Origin: Amycolatopsis benzoatilytica AK 16/65 | GTDB taxonomy: Bacteria; Actinomycetota; Actinomycetes; Mycobacteriales; Pseudonocardiaceae | DNA: 64,000 nucleotides | NCBI RefSeq assembly: GCF_000383915.1 | Contig: NZ_KB912942.1 | Location: 7,196,388-7,260,387, forward strand | Direction: 5' to 3' | Part shown: positions 33,682 to 42,203 of the stretch, one piece after another | Numbering within the stretch: the first letter of the stretch is position 1 | Layout of the letters: every line of letters starts with the position of its first letter | The notes under the pieces: model-generated | Seen by the model: only the letters and a program-made list of their open reading frames with translations | Database searches by the model: none | What the model was told of the DNA's origin: nothing | Position numbers and translations under genes: made by a program

Positions 33682-34313
33682 TCCGGCGGTCACTGACTTC
33701 CCTCGAGCGGGTCCGGCTTCGCGCCGGGCCCGTTCGGCGTTTCCGGACCGGTGGTCGACGGATCCGCGGTCGCGACATCAATTCCGCGCTGTGGGTTTTC
33801 GGACTGCCGGCGGCGGATCGAACTCGGCCGGGCGCGTCGAATCTCTCAGGTATCGCCGAAAGGTAATCGAGATCACCAAGGTGATCGACATCAGCGGTAA
33901 CTGACGTCACACGAACGGGCGGCGCGGCCGACTTTTCCGCTCGGGATATTCCATCACCGGATCCCCGCTCCGCCCTCCCCCGCGGACCGCTCGGCCAACC
34001 CGCTCTCCCGGCCCACAGCTGATCTTGGCCGACCCCGGCATCCGGCACGAATACGGCAGCGTCCGCGCGAAAGGATTTCCGGTGCTGGTCCGTTCCGGCG
34101 AAACTGAATCGATTCCCTTATCGTTCTTGTGAGAGAACCGACAGGTCAGCTCTCGGTTACCTGCCGTCCATCCGGCTACAGTCGGGGAATCCCAAAACCC
34201 GCACACCGGTCTTCCGCCGGTGTGCGAAGCCATTCGGTCGCCGGCAACGAGGCCCGCACCTGAACGTCGTTGTTCGGTGTGGGCTCTTTTGTCGTCGGAA
34301 GTCAGGAGCAGAG
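33682..34313. other. 632-bp gene-free region upstream of pckG
   Basis: No convincing coding frame. It holds a palindrome GATCACC-aa-GGTGATC... (arms 33871-33877 and 33880-33886), a perfect TGACGTCA (33902-33909), a -10-like TACAGT (34177-34182) and a structured leader with two hairpins (34200-34290). The palindromes are candidate sites for carbon-responsive regulators of pckG. Large promoter regions are expected for a gluconeogenic gate enzyme. Confidence 0.6.
34200..34290 (+). promoter_or_regulatory. pckG 5' leader: hairpin plus terminator-like hairpin (candidate attenuator)
   Basis: Hairpin 1 pairs CGCACACCGG (34200-34209) with CCGGTGTGCG (34217-34226). Hairpin 2 pairs GCCCGCACC-TGAAC (34252-34265) with GTTC-GGTGTGGGC (34272-34284) and is followed by TCTTTT (34285-34290), i.e. 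an intrinsic-terminator shape 23 bp before the pckG ATG. GGTGTG occurs in both right arms, so hairpin 1's left arm could pair with hairpin 2's right arm, giving mutually exclusive folds. No known riboswitch consensus was recognised. Confidence 0.45.
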
Positions 34314-36134
34314 ATGACCGCAGTCGCCATCCCCGGGCTGGACAAAGCGCCGACGACGCACAGTGGCGTGCTGTCCTGGGTCCGGGAGGTCGCCGAGCTG
34401 ACCACCCCGGACCGGGTGGTGTGGATCGACGGGTCCGACGAGGAAGCCGCCCGGATCAACCAGGAGCTGGTCGACGCCGGCACCTTCGTGAAGCTGGACG
34501 CGAAGCCGAACTCCTACTGGGCCACGTCCGATCCCGGCGACGTCGCGCGGGTCGAGGACCGCACCTTCATCTGCTCGAACGAGGAGAAGGACGCGGGCCC
34601 GACCAACAACTGGATGGCCCCGGCCGAGATGAAGGCCACCATGACGGAGCTGTACCGCGGCTGCATGGCCGGGCGCACGATGTACGTCATCCCGTTCTGC
34701 ATGGGCCCGCTCGGTGACGAGAACCCCAAGCTGGGCATCGAAATCACCGACTTCGCCTACGTCGTCGCCTCGATGCGCGTGATGACCCGCGCCGGCCAGG
34801 CCGCGCTGGACAAGTTCGTCAAGCCGGACGGCACCGAGGCCGAGTTCGTGCCCGCGCTGCACTCGGTCGGCAAGCCGCTGGCCCCGGGCGAAAAGGACGT
34901 CGCCTGGCCGTGCAACGAGACCAAGTACATCTCGCACTTCCCGGAGGAACGGCTCATCTGGAGCTACGGCTCGGGTTACGGCGGCAACTCGCTGCTGGGC
35001 AAGAAGTGCTACTCGCTGCGCATCGGCTCGGTCATCGCCCGCGACGAGGGCTGGCTTGCCGAGCACATGCTGATCCTCAAGCTGATCTCGCCCGAGGAGA
35101 AGGTGCACTACATCGCGGCCGCGTTCCCGAGCGCCTGCGGCAAGACCAACCTCGCGATGCTGCAGCCGACGATTCCGGGCTGGCGCGCGGAAACCCTCGG
35201 CGACGACATCGCCTGGATGCGGTTCGGCGAGGACGGCCGGCTCTACGCGGTGAACCCGGAGTTCGGTTTCTTCGGCGTCGCGCCCGGCACCGACAACCAC
35301 ACGAACCCGAACGCCATGCGCACCATCGAAAAGGGCAACACGGTCTTCACGAACGTCGCGCTCACCGATGACGGCGACATCTGGTGGGAGGGCATGGAGA
35401 ACACGCCCGCGCACGCCATCTCCTGGAAGCACCAGGACTGGACGCCGGACTCCGAGGAGAAGGCCGCCCACCCGAACTCGCGTTACTGCGTGCCGATGTC
35501 GCAGTGCCCGATCCTCGCGCCGGAGTGGGACGACCCGAAGGGCGTGCCGATCTCGGCGATCCTGTTCGGCGGCCGCCGCAAGACCACCGTCCCGCTGGTG
35601 AACGAGGCCCGCGACTGGCAGCACGGCGTGTTCATGGGCGCCACCATGTCGTCGGAGACCACCGCGGCCGCGGTCGGCGCGGTCGGCAACGTGCGCCGCG
35701 ACCCGATGGCGATGCTGCCGTTCCTCGGCTACCACGCCGGCGACTACTTCAAGCACTGGCTGGACCTCGGCAAGAACGCCGACGCGACCAAACTGCCGAA
35801 GATCTTCTACGTCAACTGGTTCCGCCGCGGCGACGACGGCCGTTTCCTGTGGCCGGGCTTCAGCGAGAACTCGCGCGTGATCAAGTGGGTGCTCGACCGG
35901 GTCGAGGGCCGCGGCAACGCGACCGAGACGCCGATCGGTCTGGTGCCCCGCGCCGAGGATCTCTACCTGGACGGCCTGTCCGAGCCGGTCGAGGACATCG
36001 AGGCCGCGCTGCGGGTCAACAACGACGAGTGGCGCGCCGAGCTGCCGCTCATCGAAGAATGGTTCCAGAAGATCGGCGAGGTGCCGTCCTCGCTGCGGGA
36101 TGAGCTCGACGCGCTGACCCAGCGCCTCGGCTGA
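34314..36134 (+). CDS. pckG: Phosphoenolpyruvate carboxykinase (GTP)
   Basis: Converts oxaloacetate and GTP to phosphoenolpyruvate in gluconeogenesis. The 606 aa match the monomeric GTP-dependent form. The P-loop [15 protein letters not shown] carries the reactive Cys and Lys; other signatures are [39 protein letters not shown] and [17 protein letters not shown] lies upstream of the ATG. A terminator follows at 36144-36185. The long structured leader suggests regulated expression. Confidence 0.98.
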   Translation: MTAVAIPGLDKAPTTHSGVLSWVREVAELTTPDRVVWIDGSDEEAARINQELVDAGTFVKLDAKPNSYWATSDPGDVARVEDRTFICSNEEKDAGPTNNWMAPAEMKATMTELYRGCMAGRTMYVIPFCMGPLGDENPKLGIEITDFAYVVASMRVMTRAGQAALDKFVKPDGTEAEFVPALHSVGKPLAPGEKDVAWPCNETKYISHFPEERLIWSYGSGYGGNSLLGKKCYSLRIGSVIARDEGWLAEHMLILKLISPEEKVHYIAAAFPSACGKTNLAMLQPTIPGWRAETLGDDIAWMRFGEDGRLYAVNPEFGFFGVAPGTDNHTNPNAMRTIEKGNTVFTNVALTDDGDIWWEGMENTPAHAISWKHQDWTPDSEEKAAHPNSRYCVPMSQCPILAPEWDDPKGVPISAILFGGRRKTTVPLVNEARDWQHGVFMGATMSSETTAAAVGAVGNVRRDPMAMLPFLGYHAGDYFKHWLDLGKNADATKLPKIFYVNWFRRGDDGRFLWPGFSENSRVIKWVLDRVEGRGNATETPIGLVPRAEDLYLDGLSEPVEDIEAALRVNNDEWRAELPLIEEWFQKIGEVPSSLRDELDALTQRLG

Positions 36135-36143
36135 CCCAACGGT

Positions 36144-36185
36144 CCGAAGGGGACGCCTCCACCGGGCGGTGGGCGTCCCCTTCGG
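36144..36185 (+). terminator. Terminator after pckG
   Basis: Exact 14-bp arms CCGAAGGGGACGCC (36144-36157) and GGCGTCCCCTTCGG (36172-36185) with a 14-nt loop, starting 10 bp after the pckG stop. No T tract, as is common in actinobacteria. Confidence 0.75.
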
Positions 36186-36225
36186 CATGCGCGGGGCCGT
36201 CGCGGCGGGCGGCTAGGCTGGCGGC

Positions 36226-37119
36226 ATGGTGTCTCGCGGGGAAAAGCCGTTCCGGTTCGGCGTGAACATGATCTCGGCGGGGACGCGCGCGGAATGGGCG
36301 GCGAAATGCCGCCGGGTCGAGGAACTGGGTTATGACGTGCTGAGCGTCGCCGACCATCTCGGCATGCCGTCGCCGTTTCCCTCGCTGGTGCTGGCCGGTG
36401 CGGTCACCGAACGGGTGCGGCTCAACACTTTTGTGCTGAATGCGTCCTTCTACAATCCGGCGCTGCTGGCTCGTGATGTCGCGGCCACCGACCAGTTCGT
36501 GGACGGAAGGCTGGAGCTCGGCCTTGGCGCCGGGTATGCGCAGGCGGAATTCGAAGCGGCCGGAATGCCGTTCCCCAGCGCGGGTGCGCGCGTCGACCAG
36601 CTGGAACTGACCGTCAAGGAACTCTCGCGGTTGTACGCGGATCCGGAGTACGTGCCGAGCCCGGCACAGCCCGGCGGCCCGCCGCTGATGATCGGCGGCC
36701 GCGGCGACCGGCTGTTGTCGCTCGCCGCCGAACACGCGGATGTGATCGCGTTCAGCGGGACCGCGAAGGTGCGCAACGGTTCTCCGCTTCGGCTGGCGAC
36801 CGCGGACGGCGTCGAGGAGCGCACTCGTTTTGTCGCTGAGCGCGTCGGCGACCGCGATGTCGAATTCAATCTTCTCGTGCAGATTGCCCGGATCACTGAC
36901 GATCGCGAAGCAGCCTTGCGTGAGATCCGCGAAAAGCTGGGCGGGGAACTGACTCTCGACGAACTGGCCGAGGTGCCGACGGTGCTGGTCGGCACGGTGG
37001 ACGAGATCGCGGACCAGGTGCGCGCGCACCGCGCACGGTTCGGCATCAGCTACTTCACTGTCCTGGAACCGAATCTCGAAGTACTGGCACCCGTCGTGGA
37101 CGCGTTGTGTCGCCGATAA
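36226..37119 (+). CDS. LLM class F420-dependent oxidoreductase
   Basis: 297-aa TIM-barrel luciferase-like oxidoreductase of the type described as TIGR03621 F420-dependent. Characteristic segments are FGVNMISAGTRAEWAAKCRRVEELGYD at the N-terminus, SVADHLG, GRLELGLGAGYAQAEFEAAGMPF and PPLMIGGRGDRLLSLAAEHAD. Substrate unknown. The last 13 nt overlap the ABC ATPase gene downstream, so the three genes 36226-38983 form an operon. Confidence 0.92.
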   Translation: MVSRGEKPFRFGVNMISAGTRAEWAAKCRRVEELGYDVLSVADHLGMPSPFPSLVLAGAVTERVRLNTFVLNASFYNPALLARDVAATDQFVDGRLELGLGAGYAQAEFEAAGMPFPSAGARVDQLELTVKELSRLYADPEYVPSPAQPGGPPLMIGGRGDRLLSLAAEHADVIAFSGTAKVRNGSPLRLATADGVEERTRFVAERVGDRDVEFNLLVQIARITDDREAALREIREKLGGELTLDELAEVPTVLVGTVDEIADQVRAHRARFGISYFTVLEPNLEVLAPVVDALCRR

Positions 37120-37721
37120 TCGACGCCCGCGGGCTCGGAGTGAAGGCCGGCGACCTGTGGCTGCTGGACGGTCTCGACTTCTCCGTCGACCCGGGCGAAT
37201 GCGCGGTGCTCGTCGGGCCGAACGGGGTCGGCAAGTCCACCCTGCTGCGCTGCCTGTACGGCATGCAGGAACCGCAGCGGGGCCGGGTGCTGGTCGACGG
37301 CGCCAAGCCGGACGAGCGCAGCCTTTCCTTTCGCCGCAAGGTGTCGGTGCTCTTCGACGATTCGGACTTCTTCGCTGAGCTGACCCCGATGCAGCACCTG
37401 GAACTGCTTGCCGGGTCCTACGGTGAAGACCTGGGCGATTTCGCCGAACTGCTCGCCGACGCCGGACTGGCCGAGCGCGCTCGGGTCACCGCCGGGCATT
37501 TCTCCGCTGGGCAGCGACGCCGATTGCTGCTGCTGGGCGTCACCGCTCGGCCGCATCGCGTGCTGCTGCTGGACGAGCCGGAACGAGCGCTCGACACCGA
37601 GGGCAAGGAATGGTTGGTCAAACTGATCGGCCGGTCCACCGCGGCGGGCGCGGCGGTCGTGGTCGCGACGCATCACCGGCCGTTGCTGGACGCGGCGGAC
37701 AGCGTGCTCGAACTGTGGTGA
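37107..37721 (+). CDS. Small ABC transporter ATPase
   Basis: 204-aa ATPase with Walker A VGPNGVGKST, short helical domain, signature variant FSAGQRRRLLLLG, Walker B VLLLDEPERALD and H-loop VATHH. The GTG start overlaps the F420 oxidoreductase gene by 13 nt and the stop overlaps the membrane protein by 4 nt. The pair makes a compact exporter. Substrate unknown. Confidence 0.9.
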   Translation: MSPIIDARGLGVKAGDLWLLDGLDFSVDPGECAVLVGPNGVGKSTLLRCLYGMQEPQRGRVLVDGAKPDERSLSFRRKVSVLFDDSDFFAELTPMQHLELLAGSYGEDLGDFAELLADAGLAERARVTAGHFSAGQRRRLLLLGVTARPHRVLLLDEPERALDTEGKEWLVKLIGRSTAAGAAVVVATHHRPLLDAADSVLELW

Positions 37722-38983
37722 CCCGGTTGCGCGTGCCGGGCCGCAAACGGTTCGGCGGGATCTTCAGCGGCGACAGCGCGACGTTCGTGCTGCTGTTCGG
37801 CGGCGGGTTTCTGTTCTCCGCGTTCTTCCGCACCGACTCCTGGCACAAAGTCCTCTTTGGACCGTCTGCTGTGGACTATTCGGCGGTGCTCGGACTGGTC
37901 GCGTTGTGCTGCGCGGTGGGCTGGCGGAGCCTGCTGCGCCGAGGGTTTGTCTGGGCCGAACCAGCCGAGCTGACCTGGATGGACTTCGCGAAGGTGGACC
38001 GGAAACGAGTCGTTTCGGCTCGGCTGGCCGGTGCGCTCACCGGATTCGTCGTGGTGATCGGCTATCTCGCCGCGCTGATGCTGGCGGTCGGCGGCAGTAC
38101 CGGGCAGTGGTGGCTGGCGTCGGCGTCGTTGCTCGCTGGTGCCGCCATTCTCGCGTTCACGACCGCCCGCCGGACGGCTTTCCCGTTCGAAGCCGTCGGA
38201 CCGATACTCACTGCCGCGGCAGGGGTAGCCGTCGCGGCCGCGCGGCTCGATGCGGTGGCGGTGCAGTACGTCGGGGCCGCGCTCGCGTTGGGCGGCCTGC
38301 TGCTGGCGTTCGGCGGCGAAGCGGTCAGCCGCGCCGGCCGGGCGGTGCTGTTCGAGGGCTGGAACGCGCGCGTGCTGCGTTCGATGGCGGTCGCTTTCCT
38401 TGACCCGATGATGATGTTGCCGGAGTCCGCCGCGGCGGGTTCGTGGTCGCTGCGCCGGCCCACCGCGTTCCGGCTGGCCTGGGTCGGCGTGATCGGCCGG
38501 GTCCGGTACGCGAGCGCGTTGTTGTTGGTGGCTTTCGCGGTAGCCGTCGGACATGTTGCCGTACCGACGTTGCCTGGGCCGGTGCTGCTGGGCATCGGAG
38601 CGTATCTCGCGCTTACTCCGTTCGGCGCTGGTCTCGGCGTGCTGTGGCGGAATCCGGGCCGGCGCCGGTGGCTGGGCTCGTCGTCGCAGGAACTGGTGCT
38701 CGCGCACGGTTTGCTGCTGGCCGGAGTCGCGGTTGGCTGGTCGGTGCTGCTCTGGGTGGCGCTTTTGGCTTTGGGTACCGCGTTTTCCGCGCTCTCGTGG
38801 GTGACTGTTGCCCTGGCGGTGCTCGCGGTGTTGCGGACCGTCACGCGGCAGCCGGTGGACTACAGCAGCGCGGGTTTCGTGGACACCCCGGCCGGCCCGA
38901 TGCCGGCAAACCTTGTGCGGCAACTGTTCCGCGGCCCCGATGTGCTGGCGCTCGGCATCGCGGTGCTGATCTGGGTCGGCTGA
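37718..38983 (+). CDS. Multi-spanning membrane protein, partner of the small ABC ATPase
   Basis: 421-aa integral membrane protein with roughly ten helices. A basic start (TRLRVPGRKRFGGIFSGDS) precedes helix 1. The loop AELTWMDFAKVDRKRV resembles the coupling region of DUF6297-type actinobacterial ABC permeases. It begins at a GTG overlapping the ATPase stop (GTGA), so it is the expected permease subunit. No enzyme motif found. Confidence 0.85.
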   Translation: MTRLRVPGRKRFGGIFSGDSATFVLLFGGGFLFSAFFRTDSWHKVLFGPSAVDYSAVLGLVALCCAVGWRSLLRRGFVWAEPAELTWMDFAKVDRKRVVSARLAGALTGFVVVIGYLAALMLAVGGSTGQWWLASASLLAGAAILAFTTARRTAFPFEAVGPILTAAAGVAVAAARLDAVAVQYVGAALALGGLLLAFGGEAVSRAGRAVLFEGWNARVLRSMAVAFLDPMMMLPESAAAGSWSLRRPTAFRLAWVGVIGRVRYASALLLVAFAVAVGHVAVPTLPGPVLLGIGAYLALTPFGAGLGVLWRNPGRRRWLGSSSQELVLAHGLLLAGVAVGWSVLLWVALLALGTAFSALSWVTVALAVLAVLRTVTRQPVDYSSAGFVDTPAGPMPANLVRQLFRGPDVLALGIAVLIWVG

Positions 38984-39029
38984 ACGGCCGAACTCGGGTT
39001 AGGCTCCGTGCCGGCGAAAGGAGCCGAAG

Positions 39030-39605
39030 GTGGGCGGTGGACACGCTTCCGGCATCGGGCGCAGGGCGACCTGCGAGTTCCCTCCGGAATGGAGCGACGC
39101 GCAGATCATCGCCGTGGTCGAAGACGTCGCGAACGATCCTGGCGAACCTCGGCGGCAGCAGTACAACGGACGCTGGCGCTGCGTCGGCGAGCGCTACGGC
39201 GTGAAAGTGGTCGTGCTCGTGGACGGCGACGGGAACGTGCACACCAGCTACCCGCTGCCGAGCCCGGGGGTAGTCCGCAACCCGGACACCGCGCGGGACC
39301 CGGCCAACCCGACGGTCGCCGATCGCACCGGCAACCGGATCAGCTACTTCGCCGAGAGTGTCCTTCGGCTGCTCGCCGACCGGCTGGCCCCGGAAGACCT
39401 GGACTACTACCGCGATCTGCAGTGGGCTGGCGAATGGGAGGAGCTGGCGGACACGATGGCCGCGCACTTCGGGGTGACCGGCATCCAGCTCAGCCCGGAC
39501 GAGTACGCCGATTTCGAGAAGCTGCTGCGCTCGTTCGACCTGCCCGCCCGCAACTGCGCCTACCTCAACGACCGGGAACGGGTGCTGGCCGACCTGCGCG
39601 GCTGA
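39030..39605 (+). CDS. Truncated EndoU nuclease domain fused to MafI-like immunity segment
   Basis: 191-aa cytoplasmic protein. Residues 1-85 follow the bacterial EndoU toxin pattern: GGGHASGIGRRATCEFPPEWSDAQI with the GGH catalytic His, a NDP segment and a final VDGDGNVHTSYPLP (TxYP) strand. The upstream HILxGD-type His of EndoU domains is absent because an in-frame stop sits at 39000-39002. Residues ~105-191 (SYFAESVLRLLADRLAPEDLDYYRDLQWAGEWEELADTMAA) resemble MafI-type immunity proteins. GTG 39030 has AAAGGAG 7 nt upstream. No secretion module is attached. It is likely an inactive or self-neutralised remnant; confidence in the domain calls is moderate. Confidence 0.7.
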   Translation: MGGGHASGIGRRATCEFPPEWSDAQIIAVVEDVANDPGEPRRQQYNGRWRCVGERYGVKVVVLVDGDGNVHTSYPLPSPGVVRNPDTARDPANPTVADRTGNRISYFAESVLRLLADRLAPEDLDYYRDLQWAGEWEELADTMAAHFGVTGIQLSPDEYADFEKLLRSFDLPARNCAYLNDRERVLADLRG

Positions 39606-39661
39606 CCGGCGTATCGAGCGGGCCGCGCGGTTGCCGGTGTCCTGCGATCAGCCGGGAAACC

Positions 39662-39931
39662 TCAGCTGGCCTGCGAAAACGCCGACGCGTCCGGATCGCA
39701 CGCGCCGCGCAGCCGATCCAGCGGCATCCCCACCGCGTCGGCGATCGCCGCGACGGTGAAGAACGCCGGCGTCGGGATCCGGCCGGTCTCGATTTTGCGC
39801 AAGGTTTCGACCGAAATGCCCGCTTCGGCAGCCACGTCGACCATGCTGCGGCCGGCCCGGGCGGCGCGCAGCACCACTCCGAGCCGCTCGCCGCGGGAGC
39901 GTTCTTCGTCGGTGAGGGGCACGCGCACCAT
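39662..39931 (-). CDS. Small XRE-family HTH regulator
   Basis: 89-aa DNA-binding protein made almost only of a helix-turn-helix: GVVLRAARAGRSMVDVAAEAGISVETLRKIETGRIPTPAFFTVAAIADAVGMPLDRL. The ATG at 39931 follows a TAGACT -10-like hexamer on the minus strand and is probably leaderless. It is convergent with the EndoU-like gene and its upstream region holds DnaA-box-like sequences. Target genes unknown. Confidence 0.9.
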   Translation of the reverse strand: MVRVPLTDEERSRGERLGVVLRAARAGRSMVDVAAEAGISVETLRKIETGRIPTPAFFTVAAIADAVGMPLDRLRGACDPDASAFSQAS

Positions 39932-39953
39932 GCCGCCCAGTCTAGCCACAGAG

Positions 39954-40120
39954 TTGTCCACTGCCTGTGGATAACTCTGTGCACAAGCTGTCGAAACCGT
40001 GGACAACTGGCCTTCGGCACAACCTCTTGGGGCGTTCGCGACGGCTAAACCCCGCCGATTGGGGTATCCGACCGCCGTCCGGGCCGTCCTGGATCGGGCT
40101 GTCCCCACCGGTTGTCCACA
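39954..40120. promoter_or_regulatory. Cluster of DnaA-box-like sequences
   Basis: Five 9-mers in 167 bp: TTGTCCACT (39954-39962), TGTGGATAA (39966-39974, reverse of TTATCCACA), TGTGCACAA (39978-39986, one mismatch), CGTGGACAA (39998-40006, one mismatch) and TTGTCCACA (40112-40120, exact). They occupy the 325-bp gap between the XRE gene and the DUF3311 gene, which otherwise holds no gene. dnaA, dnaN and gyrB are not present, so this is not a normal oriC; DnaA titration or transcriptional control is possible. Confidence 0.55.
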
Positions 40121-40256
40121 CCCTGGAGCGCCGTGGGCGAACGCTGCAGCGACGCGGTCGACCCTGTCCGAATCGATATCGAACTCGTATGACGGCGGTA
40201 CTGCGGAGGTTTAGGGTCAGGCGGTCGCGTGTAACGCAAGTGTTAGGTGAGGTCCC

Positions 40257-40535
40257 ATGTCCACTGCCAAACCAGGCGGGCGGGTACGCGGGTTCCAGTT
40301 CAGCGCGTGGAACCTGCTGTTGCTGATCCCGCTGCTGATCCTGGTCACGCCGCTGTTCAACTTCGACGGGCCCCGCCTGTTCGGCCTGCCGTTCTTCTAC
40401 TGGTTCCAGCTGGCGTTCGTCTTCGCCGGAGTGCTGTGCACCGGGATCGTCTACGCGGCGACCAAGAACAAGCCGCGCAACGACGGCGGGGACAAGCTGG
40501 ACGTCGACGACTTGGACGAGGGTGATGCCCGATGA
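40257..40535 (+). CDS. DUF3311 family small membrane protein
   Basis: 92-aa protein with two helices (WNLLLLIPLLILVTPLFNF and GLPFFYWFQLAFVFAGVLCTGIVYAAT) and an acidic C-terminus. DUF3311 proteins sit directly upstream of SSS symporters and are presumed accessory subunits (compare MctB/YhjB-type). Its stop overlaps the symporter start by 4 nt. A GTGAGG ribosome site precedes the ATG. Confidence 0.92.
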   Translation: MSTAKPGGRVRGFQFSAWNLLLLIPLLILVTPLFNFDGPRLFGLPFFYWFQLAFVFAGVLCTGIVYAATKNKPRNDGGDKLDVDDLDEGDAR

Positions 40536-42196
40536 GCAATATCCAGTGGGTAGAGCTGATCGTCTTCGTCTTGCTGTTCGCCGTGGTGACCGTGCTCGGC
40601 TTCGTCGCCTCGCGGTGGAAGGCCGGCGGCAGCCTGGAGCACCTCGACGAATGGGGCCTCGGCGGCCGCAAGTTCGGCTCGTGGATCACCTGGTTCCTGC
40701 TCGGCGGTGACCTCTACACCGCCTACACCTTCGTCGCCGTGCCCGCGCTCGTGTTCAGTGCCGGCGCGCTCGGCCTGTACGCGCTGCCGTACACGATCGT
40801 CGTCTACCCGATCGTGCTGCTGCCCGCGCTGCGCATGTGGTCGGTCAGCCGTTCGCGCGGCTATGTGACCCCGGCCGACTTCGTCCGCGGCCGGTTCGGT
40901 TCGCCGACGCTGGCGTTGCTGGTCGCGATCACCGGCATCGTCGCGACCATGCCGTACATCGCGTTGCAGCTGGTCGGTCTGGAAGCGGTGCTGCGCACCA
41001 TGGGCATCAACGGTTCCGGCATCGTCGGGCACCTGCCGCTGCTGGTCGCGTTCCTGATCCTGGCCCTCTACACGTACCAGTCCGGCCTGCGCGCGCCGGC
41101 GCTGATCGCGTTCGTCAAGGACATCCTGATCTACCTCGTGATCATCGTGGCCGTGCTGTACCTGCCCGCGAAGCTCGGCGGCTGGGACCACATTTTCAAC
41201 ACCGCCAAGGCAACCCTCGCCAAGCCGAACCCGGTCACCGGCAAGCCGGCCGGTTCGATCCTGCTGACGTCGAGCAACCAGCTGCAGTACGCGACGCTGG
41301 CGCTGGGTTCGGCGCTCGCGCTGTTCCTGTACCCGCACTCGCTCACCAGCGTGCTCGCCTCGCGCGGCCGCAACGTGATCAAGCGGAACATGGTGGCGCT
41401 GCCTGCTTACTCGTTCGTGCTCGGTCTGCTGGCGCTGCTCGGCTACGTCGCGATCTCGGCCGGGGTGAAGCCGCTGAAGAACGCGGCGACCGGCAAGGCG
41501 GACGGCAACACGATCGTCCCGCTGCTGTTCGACTCGCAGTTCGCGCACTGGTTCGCCGGCATCGCGTTCGCCGCGATCGGTATCGGCGCGCTGGTGCCCG
41601 CCGCGATCATGTCGATCGCCGCGGCGAACCTGTGGACGCGCAACATCTACAAGGAGTACCTCCGCAAGGACGCGACGCCGAGGCAGGAGGCCAAGCAGGC
41701 GAAGCTGGCCTCGCTGGTGGTCAAGCTCGGCGCGGTGCTGGTGATCATCCTGATCGACCCGCAGTTCTCCATCGACCTGCAGCTCATCGGCGGCGTGCTG
41801 ATCCTGCAGACGCTGCCCGCGGTCGCGATCGCGCTGTACACCCGCTGGTTCCACAAGGCGGGCCTCATCGCGGGTTGGGTCGTCGGCATGGCCTGGGGTC
41901 TGATCATGCTGTACGGCATTCCCAACCCGGTCAGCGGTAAGAAGCACTTCGGCGGGTCGGCGCTGCCCCTGGGCAACCTGTCGATCTTCGGCTGGCACCC
42001 GTTCGGCGGCACCAGCCTCGCGGTGGTGCAGATCTACCCCGGGTTCGTGGCGCTGATCGCGAACATCGTGGTCGCCGCGGTGGTTTCGGTGATCGCCCGT
42101 GCGCTGAAGTGGAGCCCGGGCCAGGACGAAACCGAGCCCGAGGACTACCACGCCGACGAGCACGACGAGGGCCTGCGCCCGATCGGCGCGCACTGA
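40532..42196 (+). CDS. Sodium:solute symporter (SSS family, monocarboxylate-type)
   Basis: 554-aa transporter with about 13 helices. The SSS core is visible: WGLGGRKFGSWITWFLLGGDLYTAYTF, YTPADFVRGRFGSP-like segment and LGSALALFLYPHSLTSVLASRGRNVIKRN. A His/Asp/Glu-rich C-terminal tail (DETEPEDYHADEHDEG) follows the last helix. Proteins of this group with a DUF3311 partner import pyruvate, lactate, acetate or similar acids; the substrate here is inferred only from that pairing. Confidence 0.92.
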   Translation: MSNIQWVELIVFVLLFAVVTVLGFVASRWKAGGSLEHLDEWGLGGRKFGSWITWFLLGGDLYTAYTFVAVPALVFSAGALGLYALPYTIVVYPIVLLPALRMWSVSRSRGYVTPADFVRGRFGSPTLALLVAITGIVATMPYIALQLVGLEAVLRTMGINGSGIVGHLPLLVAFLILALYTYQSGLRAPALIAFVKDILIYLVIIVAVLYLPAKLGGWDHIFNTAKATLAKPNPVTGKPAGSILLTSSNQLQYATLALGSALALFLYPHSLTSVLASRGRNVIKRNMVALPAYSFVLGLLALLGYVAISAGVKPLKNAATGKADGNTIVPLLFDSQFAHWFAGIAFAAIGIGALVPAAIMSIAAANLWTRNIYKEYLRKDATPRQEAKQAKLASLVVKLGAVLVIILIDPQFSIDLQLIGGVLILQTLPAVAIALYTRWFHKAGLIAGWVVGMAWGLIMLYGIPNPVSGKKHFGGSALPLGNLSIFGWHPFGGTSLAVVQIYPGFVALIANIVVAAVVSVIARALKWSPGQDETEPEDYHADEHDEGLRPIGAH

Positions 42197-42203
42197 GTCC
42201 TTT

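Noticed and set aside
33668..34048. 126-codon minus-strand gene in the pckG upstream gap
   Set aside because: Arg/Pro/Ser-rich, no ribosome site, overlaps palindromes and the 3' end of the preceding gene. No support as a gene.
39954..40120. Chromosomal origin of replication
   Set aside because: DnaA boxes are present but dnaA, dnaN, recF and an AT-rich unwinding element are absent, so only a regulatory or titration role is considered.
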